64,000 bases of DNA from Pachysolen tannophilus NRRL Y-2460 (taxonomy: Eukaryota; Ascomycota; Pichiomycetes; Alaninales; Pachysolenaceae): the NCBI GenBank assembly GCA_001661245.1, contig KV454012.1:150684-214683 (forward strand), given 5' to 3'. The position numbers and the translations under genes were made by a program. The notes under the pieces are model-generated. The model did no database searches. It worked only from the letters and a program-made list of their open reading frames with translations, and was not told the DNA's origin. Shown piece by piece: positions 62,479 through 64,000 of the stretch (the first letter of the stretch is position 1; each line of letters begins with the position of its first letter).

Positions 62479-63819
62479 ATGTCGAATAAAGATGTTAATT
62501 CAAGTTCAGTAGATATGTCATTTAGTACAAGAAAAAATGGTTCTAGTACGAGAAATGGTTCTCGTACTAGAAATGGTTCTGGTTCTTCATTGAAATTTAA
62601 ATCAAAACATGTAGATGAAACAATTACTGATTTTACCAATACAGGAGCAAGTGATTCTGGGAAAATGCCACTGCCATATTATGAAAAAAAATTATCATTT
62701 TTACGTTTTAAGATAAGATCATTATTATTACCAATTGTATTAAGAGAAGAAACAATACTTTATAAAATTCAAAAAAATTTAAGAAGTCCAATAACAGATT
62801 TATATTTTGCATGGACAGCTAATTTAGGTAGTCATACTTTTTATGTTTTAATGTTACCGTTACCACTTTGGTTTGGATATTGTCAAGTTGGTAGAGATTT
62901 AATATTTGTATTAGGTTTTGGAATATATTTTACTGGTGTAGTAAAAGATTATTTATGTTTACCAAGACCTCTGTCACCTCCCTTGCATAGAATCACAATG
63001 AGTCATTATACTTCAAAAGAATATGGATGTCCATCTTCTCATAGTGCTAACGCTACTGGAGTGGTGTTGGTTTGTTTAAATCATTTATTTACCATTAAAC
63101 ATTCTTTATCAAATTCTGCATTAATTTTATCTGTAATTTTTTTTTGTATTTATTATTTTTCATTAGTATTTGGTAGAATTTATGCTGGTATGCATGGTTT
63201 TACAGATATTATTATTGGATCAATTATTGGTACATTAGTTTTCATTATTAGACATTTTACTCATGATTTATGGGATTCAATTGTTTATTCAGGGAATTGG
63301 TTAGTACCCATATTATTAATTTCTTTTTATTATTCATTAGTTTATTTTCATTCAATTCCACTGGAAAATTGTCCTTGTTTTGATGATTCTGTATCTTTTA
63401 TTGGAGTTTTATTAGGTTTAGAATTGGCATATTGGAATTATAGTAAATCTTCATTTATAATACCAGAAGGTGGAATTGAAAATTATTGTGTCATTCCTTA
63501 TAGTTTTAAACAAATTGGTTTATTTAAAAGTATATTAAGAGTAATTGTTGGTGTTACAACAGTTCTTTCATGGAAGGCAATTTCAAAACCATTATTAAGA
63601 AAAATTATATCACCAATTTATAAAAAATTTATTTCAATTCCAATAACTACAAATGCTTCCATATATGGATGTGGTGCTTTAATGCCTAGGTATCATATAG
63701 ATATCATCATAAGAATAAGTTCATATGCGATTTTAACAATGTTAGTTTTATTTTCTGCATTTTCATTTAAACAATTAGGATTGGATTGTAAATTTATACC
63801 AGCTGATTACATTCATTGA
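62479..63819 (+). CDS. LCB3: Long-chain base 1-phosphate phosphatase (Lcb3/Ysr3 family)
   Basis: ER sphingoid base phosphate phosphatase, PAP2 superfamily, 446 residues. Acts in sphingolipid recycling and stress signalling. Catalytic motifs: KDYLCLPRPLSPP (K-x6-RP), GCPSSHSANA (PSSH) and FGRIYAGMHGFTD (R-x5-H-x3-D). Eight or so membrane segments. The N-terminus (residues 18-36) has short repeats TRNGS encoded by near-identical 21-nt segments at about 62536-62585. CTG at 62969-62971 (RPxSPP) is at a variable place. A sibling in yeast is Ysr3; Lcb3 fits the single-copy expectation. Sc Lcb3 has 409 residues. Confidence 0.92.
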   Translation: MSNKDVNSSSVDMSFSTRKNGSSTRNGSRTRNGSGSSLKFKSKHVDETITDFTNTGASDSGKMPLPYYEKKLSFLRFKIRSLLLPIVLREETILYKIQKNLRSPITDLYFAWTANLGSHTFYVLMLPLPLWFGYCQVGRDLIFVLGFGIYFTGVVKDYLCLPRPLSPPLHRITMSHYTSKEYGCPSSHSANATGVVLVCLNHLFTIKHSLSNSALILSVIFFCIYYFSLVFGRIYAGMHGFTDIIIGSIIGTLVFIIRHFTHDLWDSIVYSGNWLVPILLISFYYSLVYFHSIPLENCPCFDDSVSFIGVLLGLELAYWNYSKSSFIIPEGGIENYCVIPYSFKQIGLFKSILRVIVGVTTVLSWKAISKPLLRKIISPIYKKFISIPITTNASIYGCGALMPRYHIDIIIRISSYAILTMLVLFSAFSFKQLGLDCKFIPADYIH

Positions 63820-64000
63820 AATAAAGAAATTAAAGAGATACAAAAAAAAAAAAAAAAAAAAAAGAAAACCCAATAAAACTGTATATTCAATAAAATAATT
63901 ATTATGAACTTTTTAAACCTTTTTATTTAATATTTCTTGTATATTTACGCTAAAACCCTTTTACTATATTGTATTAGCTATTTATACTTATAAATTTACT
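63820..64000. other. LCB3 3' region to window end
   Basis: An A-run at about 63841-63863 and AT-rich sequence. No gene seen. Confidence 0.6.

Overview
This window is yeast nuclear DNA from a draft assembly. It is AT-rich, with two N gaps (5701-6130 and 44824-45228), short intergenic spaces and few introns. Where introns occur they carry GTAAGT donors and TACTAAC-like branch points. Two features place it in the CTG-Ser clade of Saccharomycotina (Candida/Debaryomyces/Scheffersomyces relatives). First, CTG codons fall where the families carry Ser or a small residue, most clearly at 27007-27009 in the Pdr5/Cdr1-type transporter and at 44276-44278 in the MAP kinase activation loop. Second, there are two nuclear genes for respiratory complex I, which Saccharomyces lacks. 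I cannot name the species.

Layout. 1-5 kb: the 5' part of NUP84, KEI1 (with a 10-codon first exon) and a GATA factor split by an apparent frameshift, all on the minus strand. 5-6.3 kb: a GC-rich island and an N gap flanked by identical 184-bp copies. 6.3-13.9 kb: a small orphan gene, complex I NDUFS6/NUMM, a monocarboxylate-type MFS permease, VPS11/PEP5 and a DUF1748 gene. 14-20 kb: a BED-finger protein with a hAT-like tail and a large two-finger C2H2 regulator. 20.8-30 kb: complex I NDUFA12, deoxyhypusine synthase, and a cytochrome P450 divergent from a CDR/PDR ABC drug pump. 30-38 kb: an RMND1/Mrx10-like gene, then an Asi1/Asi3-like RING ligase between two paralogous Vba-type MFS transporters. 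38.8-49.7 kb: TUB2 (two introns), an LRR/F-box-like protein, a Fus3/Kss1/Cek MAP kinase with paired pheromone-response-like sites, an aspartate aminotransferase ending in SKL, GID8 and an unknown membrane protein. 51-56 kb: a GPI-type surface protein and two tandem Mrh1/Yro2/Hsp30-type seven-helix proteins without the retinal lysine. 56.7-64 kb: a spliced Rec114-like candidate, TRM2, RHO4 and LCB3.

Most genes are ordinary housekeeping genes with separate promoters. Places where neighbours may work together are the Asi ligase between two amino-acid-type MFS paralogues, the P450/ABC pump divergent pair, and the tandem opsin-like pair. I saw no transposon, tRNA, rRNA or CRISPR array. No clearly new system stands out. 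The best leads are the hAT-derived BED protein, the Asi/Vba cluster, the MAPK promoter sites, the frameshifted GATA gene and some unusual repeats. CDS starts below use ATG, and residue numbers assume the gene models given.
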